64,000 nt of DNA from Portulaca oleracea (Eukaryota > Streptophyta > Magnoliopsida > Caryophyllales > Portulacaceae), in the NCBI GenBank assembly GCA_029582165.1, contig CM055889.1, positions 33,023,427-33,087,426 on the forward strand, given 5' to 3'. The translations under genes were made by a program, and so were the position numbers. The notes below the pieces were generated by a model. The model was given only the letters and a program-made list of their open reading frames with translations. It had not been told where the DNA came from and made no database searches. The first letter of the stretch is position 1; every line of letters begins with the position of its first letter. Below are positions 12,131 through 23,998 of the stretch, one piece after another.

Positions 12131-15100
12131 TATTATGAGCTGGAACATTAGAGGGTGTGGTAGGTTTAATAAGCAGGCGGGCATTCGTAGTTTCCTGCAT
12201 AAACATCAAATAAGCTTGGTTGGCTTGCTTGAAGTTAAATCAAAAAAAGAGAAAATGGCAGATATTGGTAACAATATGTTGAATGGTTGAAGTATGATTC
12301 ACAATGTGGAGTTAGAAGGCAAGTGTAGAATTCTTGTGGCCTGGAAACCTCAGATTTATATGGTGGATGTTATCGATATTCATGGTCAATGGATTCATAT
12401 GAGGGTTACGAGATTGGTGGATGGGTTCTGTTTTCTTGTTACTATGGTGTATGGTTCGAATAGCCTTCATGATAGGAAGGTCTTATGGGAATATTTGAAT
12501 TCTCTTGCTAATGGTATTCAAGATGGTTGGTTGGTTCTTGGTGATTTTTAATTATATTCTTTACCCAGAGGATAGAATTGGAGGCACAAGTGTTGAATAC
12601 TTTGAAGTGTCGGATTTCTAGGACTGCATTCAGTATGCTGGTTTGCAGGAGCTAAGTTTTAGTGGTGATTATTACACGTGGACTAATTCTCATGTTTGGT
12701 CTCGTATCGATAGGGTGTTCTCTAATGAGGATTGGATGATGCAGGCTGGATTTATGCATACTGATTTTCTGTCGTTTGGTTTGTCCGACCATACCCCTAT
12801 ATTGATCTCTTTTCCTAATGCTCCTGTTAACAAACATTCTTTTAAGTATTGTAAAATGTGGCAGATTGATTGTCAGTATAAGGGGATCATTGAGGCAGCC
12901 TTCTCAATGGATGGAAGAGGTAGCAGGATGTACTTGTTGCATAGATTCTTAATGGTTATTCGTGGCCCTATTCAAGCTCTCCATAGGAATCATTTCTTTG
13001 ATCTTCATCAACAAGTTGATATTTGCAGAGTTGATCTTGAGAAGTTGCAGTTGCAATTGCAAAATGATAAAACTGATTATGTTCTTTGTCAGCAGGAGAA
13101 GGAAAAACGTGTTGAATATGTAAAAATTCTGAAGTCTGCTTAGGCTCTTATCCAACAACAGTCCAAAATTACCTGGCTTAACTTGGGGATTGTCCTTCTC
13201 AGTTCTTTTTAGGGAAAATGAGGAAAAGACTAGTGGGTTCGTATGTTTACTCCTTGCTTTCAGATGATGGGGTTCAGATCACAAGTTTTGATAATGTGGC
13301 TTCTCTTATTTTGAATTACTATGAGAGGTTATTGGGCAAGCAGCAGTATACTAGAGTCTCTATTGACTCTCATATTGTGCAGAAGGGTCAAGTTTTAAGC
13401 ATTGAACAACAGTTTTCCTTGCTTTCTCTTTTTCTAAGAAGGAGGTTCGTGATATTATTTTCTCAATCCCTGATGTTAAGGCTCCTGGCCCTGATAGTTT
13501 TAGTAGCGCTTTCTATCAGTTCAACTGGAACATCATTGGAGATAGATTTTGCAATGCCATTTTTGAATATGATAAGGGGGTTATTCTCTCTAGCATTAAT
13601 GAGACTATTATTTCTCTAATCCCGAAGATGTTAAACCCGGAAAACCCATCTGATTTCAGGCCTATTACATGTTGTAACGTGTCTTATAAATGCATCTCTA
13701 AGTTGTTGTGTACAAGACTGAGAAGTGTTCTGCCGGTTTTAGTCAATCAAAGTCAGGGTGCGTTCATTCCGGGTCGTGAAATTGTCCATAATATCTTGTT
13801 GTGTCAAGAAATTGCCCAAGGTTATAATCGACAAAGAATCTCTCCGAGATGTATGATGAAGATTGATCTCAAGAAGGCTTATGATTCGGTGTATTGGGAG
13901 TGTGTTAAGGAAGCTCTTTTGGCATTTCGGTTTCCTCCTGGCTTCATTCAGTGGGTGATGATGTGCATCTCTTCTCCCTCGTACTCTATTAACCTTAATG
14001 GTCAGTCACATGGATATTTCAAAGGTGGTCGGAGTCTACGGCAAGGTGATCCTCTTTCCCCCCTGATATTTGTTTTGGTTATGGAGTATCTGTCTCGTCT
14101 TTTGGATAATTTGCAATTTGATTCGAAGTTTACTTACCATCCGGGTTGTAAGAACTTGAAGATTAATCATCTTATGTTTGCGGATGATTTGGTCATCTTT
14201 TGTGTGGCGGATCGAGATTCTATTAGTTGTGTTGCTAATGTACTGAATAAATTTTCGGAATGTTCTTGTCTGGCAGCCAACCTTGGCAAATCACATGCTA
14301 TTTTTGCAGGCTGTGATACTGAGAAAACCCAACAGTTGATTGGTATCCTGGGTTACTCTCTCGAGACTTTCCCGATGAAATATCTTGGAGTCCCTATTAC
14401 CACTGGAAGAATTGGTAAATTCGATTGCCTTATTTTAGTGGAGAAAATGACTGCTAGGATTCACACTTGGTCCTCGAGGCACTTATCTTATGCGGCTCGT
14501 ATCCAATAGGTTAACTCTGTACTTCTCAGTATTATTGGCTACTGGACTAATATTTTTGTCCTCCCTATTAATGTCATTGAGCGAATCATCCAAATTTGTA
14601 GGAATTTCATCTTGTCAGGGGATTTCAGTTCAAAGCGAATTCCCGTAGTTGGCTGGGAGACTCTCTATACTCCAAAGAAGTTTGGCAGGGTAGGGTTGAG
14701 GAACCCACGCTTATGGAATGTTGCAACAATTGGGAAACTGGTTTGGAATGTTGCCAACAAAAAAGATAACCTTTGGGTTAGATGGATCCATGAGAGGTAC
14801 CTTAGAACTCACAACTGGTGGCAATATTCACCCCCTGCCACCAGTTCTTGGTGCTGGAAACAGGTGTGCAAAGTTAAAGAAAAAATCAAATGTGGTGATC
14901 CTACAAATTGGAAGTGGTCTGGAGAACATATTTGGGTTTTTTCAGTGACGGATTGCTATTTGAGTCTTCTTCTTGTCAATTCCAAATGGCCATATTTATA
15001 AATTGTTTGGAATAGCATCTCTCCTCCTCAACATTCTTTCATTGCTTGGGTTGTAGCTCTTCATAAGCTCCCTACTGCTGATCGCCTCAACAGACATGGC

Positions 15101-15487
15101 AGTTCAATTGAAGTTAGTTGCAGTCTGTAAAACAGTGATGATGAATCCATTGATCATTTGTTTGGTGCTTGCTCCTTTATAAAGTAAATTATCAGGTATT
15201 TCAGTAACAAATTGAATCTCAGATATGAGTTTGATTCATTGCAGCAGTGGATGTCTAATTAGAGAAATGTGAAGTGTGCTAGGGAGATTAAAGTGCTTGA
15301 TGTTGCTGTGATTTCTTCTACTATTGCTATGGTGTGGGAGGCCAGAAATTACAAAAAATTCCCAAGTGAACAAAGAGTATTATCAGTGGACGAAGCATTT
15401 AAGAAAATCCAGTTTACTATACTTCACCGAGTTCTGGATAGGAAAAATATGAAGTTTGATAGATGTATAGATATTTTACTTCAATAG
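12123..15487 (+). pseudogene. LINE ORF2: endonuclease, reverse transcriptase, zf-RVT
   Basis: ORF2 would nick the target and reverse-transcribe the element. It starts MVNIMSWNIRGCG (AP-endonuclease N-terminus) at 12123. Endonuclease pieces follow: DGWLVLGDF, then YTWTNSHVWSRIDRVF and SFGLSDHTPILISF. RT runs about 13620-14510 with FRPITCCNVSYKC, GAFIPGREI, KIDLKKAYDSVYW, LRQGDPLSPLIFVLVMEYL and the catalytic LMFADDLVIF. Then come MKYLGVPITTGRIGKFD, GGLRNPRLWN-type sequence, PPQHSFIAWVVALHKLPTAD and a degraded zinc site. The end reads RCIDILLQ and a stop. The frame changes near 12551, 13143 and 13620, and several stops are present. Confidence 0.88.
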
Positions 15488-15574
15488 TTTGGGCCTGTTG
15501 GCTTCTTGGATAGGTTGTATCTGTTGGGTTACTCTCTTTGAGTTTACCTTTGGCAATGAAGTGATATTTTTCTG

Positions 15575-15578
<4 letters not shown>

Positions 15579-15635
<57 letters not shown>
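15579..15635. repeat. (TA)n tract at LINE 3' end
   Basis: A 57-bp TA repeat abuts the LINE 3' UTR (TTTCTGCCAA then TATATA). On the far side is a fragment of a hAT-like element. Confidence 0.97.
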
Positions 15636-15639
<4 letters not shown>

Positions 15640-15813
15640 CGGGAATGGGACCGGGAAATGAGGTTAAGTCTCACTCCCGGTCCCGTTGTTGACTGGGGAC
15701 TTCATTTTTAATCCCACTCCCGGTCCCGCTCCCACTAGAAACGAGATTTTGGGACAGGGACTTAACCGAGAGTGGGATAGGACCGGGATTCCTGAAATGT
15801 TTGCTCACCCCTA
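15636..15813. mobile_element. hAT-like non-autonomous element, right end only
   Basis: This G/C-rich segment has repeated subterminal motifs (GGGACCGGGA, CTCCCGGTCCCG) and ends TTTGCTCACCCCTA at 15813. That terminus resembles the TGAACACCCCTA end of the hAT element at 25192-25881. The left end is missing at the (TA)n tract, so no target-site duplication can be checked. It could instead be another C/G-rich MITE family. Confidence 0.45.
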
Positions 15814-15819
15814 CTTACT

Positions 15820-16825
15820 GCACTACTCTTCTCTAACTTCCGCCGCAGGGGGTTCGACGATCGTTTTACCTGCCTTGGATGCAAATGTTACGTTTTATTT
15901 CAAGCCGACTTACCACAACCATATCGAACAGTGTCAAGTTCATGGGTTGAAGGACGAGCAACCTCTTGAGCAGATCTCCAACTTCCTTAAAAGGTGTGTA
16001 TGATCATAATGAATAACATGAGGGATGAGTACATGCACCTTCACTTCTTCCTGTTTTCCTTAGCTGGGAAAAGTGAAGGCATGGCTTGACAATTGCCTTA
16101 GAAATTCTTTTACCACATGGGAAGCTGTAAGCTTAGAATTTTTAAAGAGGTTTTTCCCACCTCAAGAAACCGCCAAGTTGAGGACTATAGACGTGAACTT
16201 CCAACAAGAACCTGGGGAGTCCCTCTATGATACATTGGAACGATATAAGAGCGTCCAGAGATCGTGTTGGCACCACAACTTCGAGCCTCATCTGTGGAAT
16301 CATACACTTTACAATGGATTGAGTCGGGGCACCAAGCAGTTGGTTGACAATGCTTCAAATGGCCAATTCTTGAATAACATTCCCGAGTAGGCGGACACTC
16401 TACTTGTTTAAATGGCGAAAAAACGCTTGCTGTGGGGGGGAGTGATTCAAGGGGATGGCTGAACAATTTTGAGGAGAGAACATCAACTATATCCTTAAGG
16501 CCATCAATCGACTTTCTCAGGACTGGGTGGAGTTCAAAACCAGCCAGAAGATATAGCCAGTGATGGGAGTCTAAGGACCCACTTCTTCATCAGGCATGGT
16601 TGTCGCGTGTGAGCTATGCGGGGGAGGCCATCTTTCATTCCAATGTCAGCAAAAACTGGTAGGGAGTGAACATGTCAATGCCTTGTACCAAAATGATCTT
16701 TCCTACAAAGCCCAATACCTAGTTCGGCCCCAAGGAAACCCGTCATACACTCCTCCTTGTTTCTAGTGTATAAACCAAGGGTGACCGTCATGTCCAAACC
16801 GCCAGCAGAATCACCCTAGCCAAAA
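15820..16825 (+). pseudogene. Athila gag, N-terminal and central part
   Basis: The readable parts are GSTIVLPALDANVTFYFKP, ISNFLKRC, then KVKAWLDNCLRNSFTTWEA, FLKRFFPPQETAKLR, ESLYDTLERYKSVQRSCW and LYNGLSRGTKQLVDNAS. This is the Retrotrans_gag domain in its Athila form (the KFFPPxKTAKLR and FYNGL..ST motifs). Near 16600-16660 a CELCGGGHLSFQC motif follows, the Athila-type zinc-binding stretch. Frames change around 16003-16073 and stops occur at 16388 and later. The sequence becomes unrelated to gag after PSQN near 16825. Confidence 0.78.
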
Positions 16826-17880
16826 CTTGAACCTTGTCAGGTTCGGGTCCCAGCTTCCAAATTCGGGTTTGTGGATGATGACAAGAAGGAAGAAATACCG
16901 ACCCGACATTTCCACACTAAACTTGGGCATGTTCAAAAACCGATATACCTTTTCAAAGGGTGGGATGATGAGTATCGGGTTAGCATGGTTAAGGTGTGCC
17001 ATCCGTTGTTAGAGCTTGGAGAGGCTCGGGTTTTGCCCCACCAACCCCGTAGGCCTCGGGGTCCTACCGGGCCGTCTCGCGACGAGAAGCTTCGAGGAGT
17101 TGGGGTTCGGGTATAGTCCTAAGGCCAATAAACTTCAAGCCAGAAGCAATGTCACACACAACAGGAGGTCACGCCGGAGTCAGCGCCATCACGCCTGTGA
17201 CAATGTCCTGGCCAAGCCGTTGCACCCGCGACCAGCCTTGTAGCAGCCGCGACATTCGGTAGCAGGGCCTGGGAGTATCTGGGCAGAAGGTGGTCGCGCC
17301 CGCGACCAAATCTGTCGTGCCCACGACACCATTCAGGGAGCACAGAAGCGCTAGGGACAGTGGGTCGTCGCACACGCGACCAGATCCGTCGCGCCCGAGA
17401 CGACTAGGCTTTACACATATTTTGCTGCTGATTAAACGCTGTGTTTTGTCTAATTAATACTTAGTATAAAAACCTTTGTTAGCACTCTTTTCTAGGCAGA
17501 TTATGTTGATGAATGATATGCTAATGCATTGTTAGGGTTTTCTCCCTTCTCTCTCAAAAATCTTGTTCTTACTTTATCCATTTGTTAATGGTGGTGTTAG
17601 CAAGTCATTCCTTTATTGATCATTTGGTGGATGTTTCCTTTATGATGGTCATGGTGGGGTGCTAGGCCATTGGTGGTGGTCTAACCTTTATCAAAGGGTC
17701 ATATCCAATCCCATTGGGTGTTCAAGGTTAATGTTCTTCGTTGATTTTGGTTATTCTTCTTGTTATTATTCAAGTTCAAGGCTAATATTGAGATGTTCAA
17801 GCATGGGTGATTGAGTTTTGCATCATTCTCTCTCTATTCTATTGTTTATGGGTTTTCAAGAGGTTTTCTCTCATCTCCTC
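16826..17880. repeat. Insert within Athila gag, possibly a solo LTR
   Basis: Gag-like sequence stops near 16825 and resumes near 17880 (PPQQQLKLY). In between, the first half is GC-rich with many repeats of the style GTCGCGCCCGCGACCA (17150-17400). The second half is T-rich with a possible TATA stretch (AGTATAAAAACC near 17462). GC-rich U3 followed by a TATA and T-rich R/U5 suits a Gypsy LTR. I could not fix TG/CA ends or a target-site duplication, so the call is tentative. Confidence 0.35.
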
Positions 17881-18982
17881 CACAACAACAACTCAAGCTA
17901 TATTTATCATCAATCCACCGCGCATCGGGAACCACTCCAAAACTCCTCCTTCCAATACTAACCCACCCATAACCAACCTTTCCACCAACCGCAACCCTCT
18001 CACCCTCCTTAATTCTGAAACCTACTACCCAACCACCTCTTCTACAAATCACCTATGACCCCAATTTTATCCAAGCCTACTTCAAAACCAGGATGCCTTC
18101 AATGCCACCCAGCTGAAGCATAATGAATAGCTAGTCCAACACAATGAGCAGCTGGAGACACATGTTGCTTCGTTGGCTCAACAGTTTGCCCAACTCCAAG
18201 CCTCCTCTTCCAAGGGTTGGCCTAATAAACCCCAGTAGAACCCAAGAGGGAAACTGAATGTTATTAGACTACAAAGTGGCACTGAATTAGCATGGCCAAA
18301 GAGTGGACAAAGGAGGGATGTTGTGCGTGATGAAGTTATTGTGGAGGACATCACTCGAGAGGAGGATGATCAGGTTATGGAGGAACAAGGTCCAAGAGAA
18401 GGGGTAGTTGAGAGGGCAGTCAAAGACAAAGAGTTGAAGAAGAAGGGGATAGCCATTGAAGAAGTTTAAGAGCCCGTCATTTAGCAAGTGCGTCCATACT
18501 CAGCACCCATTCCCTTCCCTTTGGGAAGCCTAAGACTAAGGATGATACTAAATTTGCTCGATTCTTGGAGGTGTTGGGTAAGCTTCATATCAACATCGTG
18601 TTCATCGATGCCATAAGCGATATACCTACCTACAAGAAATTTCTGAAACACCTTTTTACCAGTAAGAGGAAGCTAAGTGATCATGCTATGATCTCCCTAA
18701 CCGAGGCATGTAGTGCCATCATTGAAAACAAGTCATTGTGGAAGTTAGCCGACCCTGTGAGCTTTTCCATCCTTGTTCCATAGATGATCTAGAGATTGGC
18801 AGAGCTCTTTGTGACTTGGGAGCTAGCGTGAGTGTGATGAAATACTCAATGTGCCAGAAACTCAACCTGGATGAACTTGTGCCAACGTCCCTCTCCTAGT
18901 AGTTGGCCGACTGTTTTATTTGACGTCATCTTGGTACCTTGGAGGATGTCCCGGTCTAGGTTGGGAAGTTTTATATACCATG
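17880..18982 (+). pseudogene. Athila gag C-terminus and protease
   Basis: A Gln-rich stretch (EQLETHVASLAQQFAQLQ) is followed by NVIRLQSGTELAWP, PYSAPIPFPLGKPKTKDD, FARFLEVLGKLHIN, IPTYKKFLKHLFTSKRKL and LTEACSAIIENK. All match the conserved Athila linker order. The protease motif LCDLGASVSVMKYSM (D-L-G-A) is at about 18800-18850. The last bases encode GKFYIP and the insertion at 18983 interrupts the next codon. Stops are scattered (for example 18780-18782). Confidence 0.78.
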
Positions 18983-19480
18983 TGTAATGCCTCGAAAATT
19001 CATTTATAAAAAGTCAAAGTGAAACTAACGTTAACCGAAAACTCAGCAGAAGTCTCAACTCTTATTTGGGCGTTACCGCCGTATCCCCGAAGGAATACAA
19101 GGCAAAAAGGAAAACTAACAATCGATCAACTATGACACAATGAACAACTTCAAACTTAGAAATTAAACTCAACATCACTAACTTAAAGTCTTTCTAAAAT
19201 GAAACATAACACTACTAATAAAACTAAGCATGCCAAGCCTCACTGCTAATTCCCGATCCCAGCATATTGATCATCACCTCAAAACAAAAAATTTCAAAAA
19301 TGAGGGGAAAATCTCAATAATGTCTACCCCTACCATTAAAAACAATTCAAATTCATTTCAATTCATTTAAGAGAGAAGTCAAACCAGTTCACAAACCTAT
19401 AACCATTCTAACTGTTTTACTTAACCCAACCAATTTATTTTATTATGCGGGCGGGATACCACATCCCTTAGAGTAACAAC

Positions 19481-19680
19481 GCCTACTACAGGCATCAAAG
19501 AGTTCGCCTACCACAGGCATCAAGAGTTCGCCTCCCACAGGCATCAAAGTATTCGCCTACCACAGGCATCAAAGTATTCGCCTACCACAGGCATCAAAAG
19601 AGTTCGCCTACCACGGGCATCAAAGTATTCGCCTACCACAGGCATCAAAAGTATTCGCCTACCACAGGCATCAAAGTACT
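19481..19680. repeat. 25-bp tandem repeat, 8 copies, inside LTR
   Basis: The unit is GCCTACCACAGGCATCAAAG plus about five bases (TATTC or AGTTC). Unit starts are at 19481, 19506, 19530, 19555, 19580, 19606, 19631 and 19657. Each unit contains a short inverted repeat (GCCT ... AGGC). Confidence 0.93.
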
Positions 19681-21456
19681 AACCCACTTAATTGTTTCAC
19701 TTGGAATTATTAGTATCTTATGCAAAACTCAGCTCACAACTCTCATGTCAAACCCAACCCAGGTTATCAAAACCAATAAGAAAACCACTAATAAAAGACC
19801 ATCCAATTTCTCAACTCATAAATCAAAACATTTCAATTACAAACAGTTATCCAAAACAGATGGCCACATTTTCCACATAAAATCCTCTTCGAGATGCAAA
19901 TTCCAAAAACAGATTAGAAAACAACAAAACACATTTAAAGTGCATCCCAGTGGGGATTAAGACATAGACATTACCTGATTAGCTTCACCTCACAGCAAAT
20001 AACAAACACACTTAAGCTCATTAACGACGCGAACTAGGTCGGGCCTAAAATGGAAATAATTATTCTAATCAAAACACACCCTTCGAAGTTAGTATTAACT
20101 ACCTTCTACCTAATCCTCCCCTAGGAACACTATAGGTTATCATCAATCATGAATTCACACTTTAAATTACCTAACACATTCCAAGTAATCACATAACAAG
20201 ATCAAAACAACATTTTCACTCAACAACATTTTCATTAATAACTAACATCAATAAGACAGATTACAACATCCACATAAAAAGGATAATAATTTGACTTCCT
20301 GACATCCTATGGGTCTGATTTTGGACTTTTCGGAAACCTTGGAATGTCTACTAAAATTCTTATGTTGAACTCGAGACCAAAAATTCCCTCTAAGGTCCTC
20401 AAAGACAGTCATCAATCCAAACTGTCCAGATCTGACCTAGGTCTGGTAATCGGGGTATAACTCAACCTATACAACTCCAAAGTCCGATCCGCAAAATTCC
20501 TATGAAAGATAACATCTAAGGGAACATCCAGTTCAAAGGGTTCGATCAAAGGACAACTATATCTCTCATGGTGATGCATTATTTAGACCCTATCAAAACT
20601 GTCCCGCACCCGGTTCCCATATAATTGATTATTTCGGTTCTAACTTTCATCATTCGATCCCGGGGTCCTAATTTGGGCTTAAAACTGTGACTAAGGTTAA
20701 AGGTATTTAATCTAATCCAACCAAGGTCCAAACGTCAACTTCCTACAATTAAAACTAAAATGTAAAACATGAAAACAACTTTAATACTTTCTCTAACATG
20801 CATGGAATAATAAAAAATTACCCTAAACATGAGTTCTACAACATACTCTTTCAAGATCCTATAATAACAACATGGATGGTTATAAAACATGAATTTCTTA
20901 ATCAAGGTACAAGAAAGAACAAGAGAACATGTGAATGAAATATAAAGAACATATAAACACTTAAACTAATAATCAAGAATCATAACAATTAATTCTTTTT
21001 CTAAGATTTAATCAAGAATCATGAAACTAATTAAGCAAGAATCATACTTTAGTAATTTAATCAATCTAGACTTATTTAGCATGATTAAACATAATAATTA
21101 GACGTGATTAAACACCTACAAGAATCAAGGAATCATGTAAATACTTTAACCTAACGAACAAGAATTACTCTAGATAATTTAACACTTTAATTCGTGCATG
21201 GAATAATAGTATTATCTAAAACCCTAACATGATTCACAATAAAAACAAAGTACATCATACATAATCAAACATCAATAATTTAACTACAACTATTACAAAT
21301 CTTAATACACCAAATTAGGACATAAAAATTACACATAATAATTTAGACAAATTTATATATAAATAATACAAAATAAGAACAATTTAGTTACAACCAGAAT
21401 TAACAACTTAATAATTTACACCCTTAAGTCAAATTACAACATTTTAACAAGAAGGA

Positions 21457-21457
<1 letters not shown>

Positions 21458-21502
<45 letters not shown>
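21458..21502. repeat. (AAT)n microsatellite
   Basis: A run of AAT trinucleotides inside the 3.5-kb LTR. Shorter AAT runs recur at about 22185-22225, 24888-24925, 30392-30460 and 54813-54870. Confidence 0.9.
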
Positions 21503-22498
21503 TAATAATAACAATAATTAATAAAACAGAAAATAAAGAATAAAAGAAAGAATAGTTTCAAAACTGAATTTAGGGTTTACGTTAGAGGGGTGTTAGGGCA
21601 AGTCTGGCGGTTTCCGGCAACTGGAGCGGTGACGGTCAGAGGCGGCAGCGTCAGCGAGGTCGTCGGGAAAGGTGGTTGGTTGGGCATCTGGTTTCGAACA
21701 GCAGTAAACCCAGCACAACCACTGGCTGTCTCCTTCGACGGTGGACGTGTGCGACGATGACTCCGGCGGGCGACTGCGACGACTCCGGTGGTGAGGACGG
21801 TGGCGCGACGGTTGCAGGGTGGCACGGCGTCTGTTCTGGTGGTGGAGTAAGGTCGACGCAAGGACAAGAGGAAAGAGAGGGAAGGAGAGAAACAAGAGAG
21901 AGAGAGAAGGGAGAGAGGTGAGCGACGGTGGTGGCTGGGGCGGTCTCCGGCAACTCACGGCAGACGGCGGAGGTTGTGGTGGCGTTGGGTGGGACGGCAG
22001 ACACAGGGAGAGAGAGATGGGAGAAAGAGAGATGAAAGGCTAGGGTTAGGGTTTGATTTAGGGTTTTGAGAGGAAGAAAACTTTTTATACTAATCTAAAA
22101 ATTAAGGCCCAACTAATATTACTCCTAATCCGAACCCAACCCAACACTAAAATCTGATTTTCTGGAAAAAATAACTAATAACAATAATAATAGTAATAAT
22201 AATAATAATAATATTATTAATAATAATCACATAACAAACAATATTCACATAATTATTCATATAACAATTTTTTAATAAACACAATAATATTAATCATAAT
22301 ACAAATAATAATTAGAGTAAAACTAATAATACTAAAACCCATGAAATTACCGATATACCCTTGTTAGTCCATCAACGATCTTGCGAGCTCAAGTGTTAGC
22401 AAAAATAAACATAAATGAATAATAAACAATTAACGAAGTCAAACCTAATTTACTAACGACATTACGGTCAACACCTTTGGATTTTTCAGGGTTTTACA

Positions 22499-22604
22499 TC
22501 ATTACCTCCTTAAAAGAAGTTTCGTCCTCGAAACTTAAACTTAGACCTAACGGTTCGGTAATAATACTAACGGTTCCGTTCTTCCTGAAACTCGAGGTTT
22601 TACA
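22499..22604 (-). other. Internal remnant with polypurine tract and LTR stub
   Basis: On the minus strand this reads TTCGAGGACGAAACTTC, then a purine-rich TTTTAAGGAGGTAATGA leading into the LTR. The right edge (GAGGTTTTACA) matches the LTR terminus GGGTTTTACA and is followed directly by the CCATG duplication. It shows how little remains of the element interior. Confidence 0.6.
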
Positions 22605-23998
22605 CCATGTGATTTTTTAGTTATGGAAATGGCAGATGATGCATACATCCCCGTCATCTTGGAAAGACCGTTCCTCGCCACCGCAGGAACAACATAGATG
22701 TGACATAACAACATGTCGACTCTCCACATCGGGGAAGAGAAGCTTGACTTTAGCTTGGAAAAGTCAATGGTTAAGCCACCCACGGGGAATTTCTACTATC
22801 ATATCGATATTGTGGAGGAAGTGGTCAATGGGTCTTTGGATGCAATGCTTATATATGAAAGGGCATCCAATGATCCATTGGAAGCAAGCGTACTTGGAGC
22901 ATTCCACTTTGAGACTTCAGTAAGTGACATTGTCTTCCTCACCTCGCTCCTAGATGATTCATACATTCTTGATGAGCCACCAATCATGGAGTCTTTTATT
23001 GAGTGTACCGAGATTTCCAACATTGACACTATGGAGGCTAAGGAGCAAGCAGTGCCCTAAGTAGATCTAAAGCTACTTCCATCATCCTTAAGGTATGAAA
23101 TCTTGGGATCTAACTCTTCCTTCCCTGTTATCGTTATTGCTAAACTTGAGGGACCCAATTTTGAGCAATTGGTAAATGTTTTGAAAAAGTATAAACGGGC
23201 CCTTGGGTATAGGATCGATGAGATCAAAGGACATTCCCCCTTCCACTATATGCATCAGATTCACCTAAATGAGGATTTCAAACCCTCTAGGAAACCACAT
23301 AGGAGGTTAAACCCTAACCTCGAAGAAGTGATGAAAATCTAGGTGCTCAAGTTGTTGAAAACCGGGATCATTTACCCTATCGCTAATAGCTAGTGGGTAA
23401 GTCTGGTGTACGTTGTCCCAAAGAAGGGAGGGTTGACTATGGTGAGAAATGAAAAGGATGAGTTGATTAGCACTCGTACTGTAACTAGGTGGAGAATGTG
23501 CATAGACCAGTACAATTTGAATAAAGCAACACATAAGATCACTTCTCCTTGCCCTTTATTGATTAGATGCGAGAAAGATTGGTGGGTCACTCTCATTTTT
23601 GCTATGTTGATTGGTACTCAGGATTATTCTAAATCCAGATGCACTTGGAAGATCAAGAGAAAACGAAGTTCACATGTCCATATGGTACATTCGCCTACTG
23701 GAAAATGCCATTAGGACTACGTAACGCACCCGCCACTTTCCAGCGTTATATGATGACAATTTTTTCAGACTCATTGAAAAATCCATGGAAGTTTCTATGG
23801 ATGATTTTTTGGTCTATGGCACTAGATTTGAGTCTTTCTTGGCTAATCTTGAAAATTTCCTTGCCCATTGTGAAGAGGTTGATTTCGTGCTTAATTAGGA
23901 AAAATGTCATTTCATGCCTTGAGTTAGTTTTTTTCTTAGGTCATATCGTTTCTGGGCGGGGCATCCAAGTGGACAAAGCTCAGATTGAAGTGAATGAT
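22605..23998 (+). pseudogene. Athila protease end and reverse transcriptase
   Basis: Protease-proximal sequence: DFLVMEMADDAYIPVILERP, then EEKLDFSLEKSMVKPP. The linker before RT reads FPVIVIAKLEGPNFEQL, KYKRALGYRIDEIKG and RKPHRRLNPNLEEVMK. RT parts: VYVVPKKGGLTMVRNEKDEL, TRTVTRWRMCIDQYNLNKAT, TKFTCPYGTFAYWKMPLGLR and NAPATFQRYMM. The catalytic box reads SMDDFLVYG near 23800. The end is FFLGHIVSGRGIQVDKAQIE. Stops and frameshifts interrupt it several times. It is cut at 23998 by the next insertion. Confidence 0.83.

Larger units (their letters stand above)
11081..15578 (+). mobile_element. Near full-length L1-type LINE flanked by (TA)n
   Basis: The element has a 5' UTR, ORF1 (RNA-binding, zinc knuckle), ORF2 (endonuclease, RT, zf-RVT) and a short 3' UTR, about 4.5 kb in all. 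(TA)n lies directly on both sides (11009-11080 and 15579-15635). Both ORFs are broken by stops and frameshifts, so it is an inactive copy. It is the longest LINE in the window and the best guide for reading the truncated ones. Confidence 0.87.
18983..22498 (-). repeat. 3.5-kb Gypsy LTR
   Basis: The LTR begins TGTAATGCCTCG and ends AGGGTTTTACA. It contains a 25-bp tandem array (19481-19680), an (AAT)n tract (about 21458-21502) and a GC-rich section (about 21575-22060) that yields ORFs on both strands. I read those ORFs as composition artefacts. A GA/CT-rich stretch lies at 21868-21920. The U3/R/U5 boundaries are not resolved. Confidence 0.72.
18983..22604 (-). mobile_element. Internally deleted Ty3/Gypsy element (one 3.5-kb LTR plus remnants)
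   Basis: The insert is flanked by CCATG on both sides (18978-18982 and 22605-22609) within an Athila coding frame. It contains one long LTR (18983-22498: TGTAATGCC ... TTTTACA), then about 90 bp of internal sequence and a final AGGTTTTACA that looks like the last bases of a second LTR. Next to the LTR the minus strand reads TTCGAGGACGAAACTTC then TTTTAAGGAGGTAATGA, the Gypsy pol end and polypurine tract. So the 3' LTR is on the left and nearly all internal sequence plus the 5' LTR has been deleted. Confidence 0.75.

Noticed and set aside
17807..18058. Small independent Thr/Asn/Pro-rich ORF
   Set aside because: It overlaps the return of Athila gag sequence in another frame and has no support of its own.
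19481..19680. CRISPR array
   Set aside because: The repeats are contiguous with no unique spacers, and the host is a plant.
21577..22043. Overlapping ORFs on both strands in a GC-rich patch
   Set aside because: They are low-complexity, overlap on both strands and sit within a Gypsy LTR; composition explains them.
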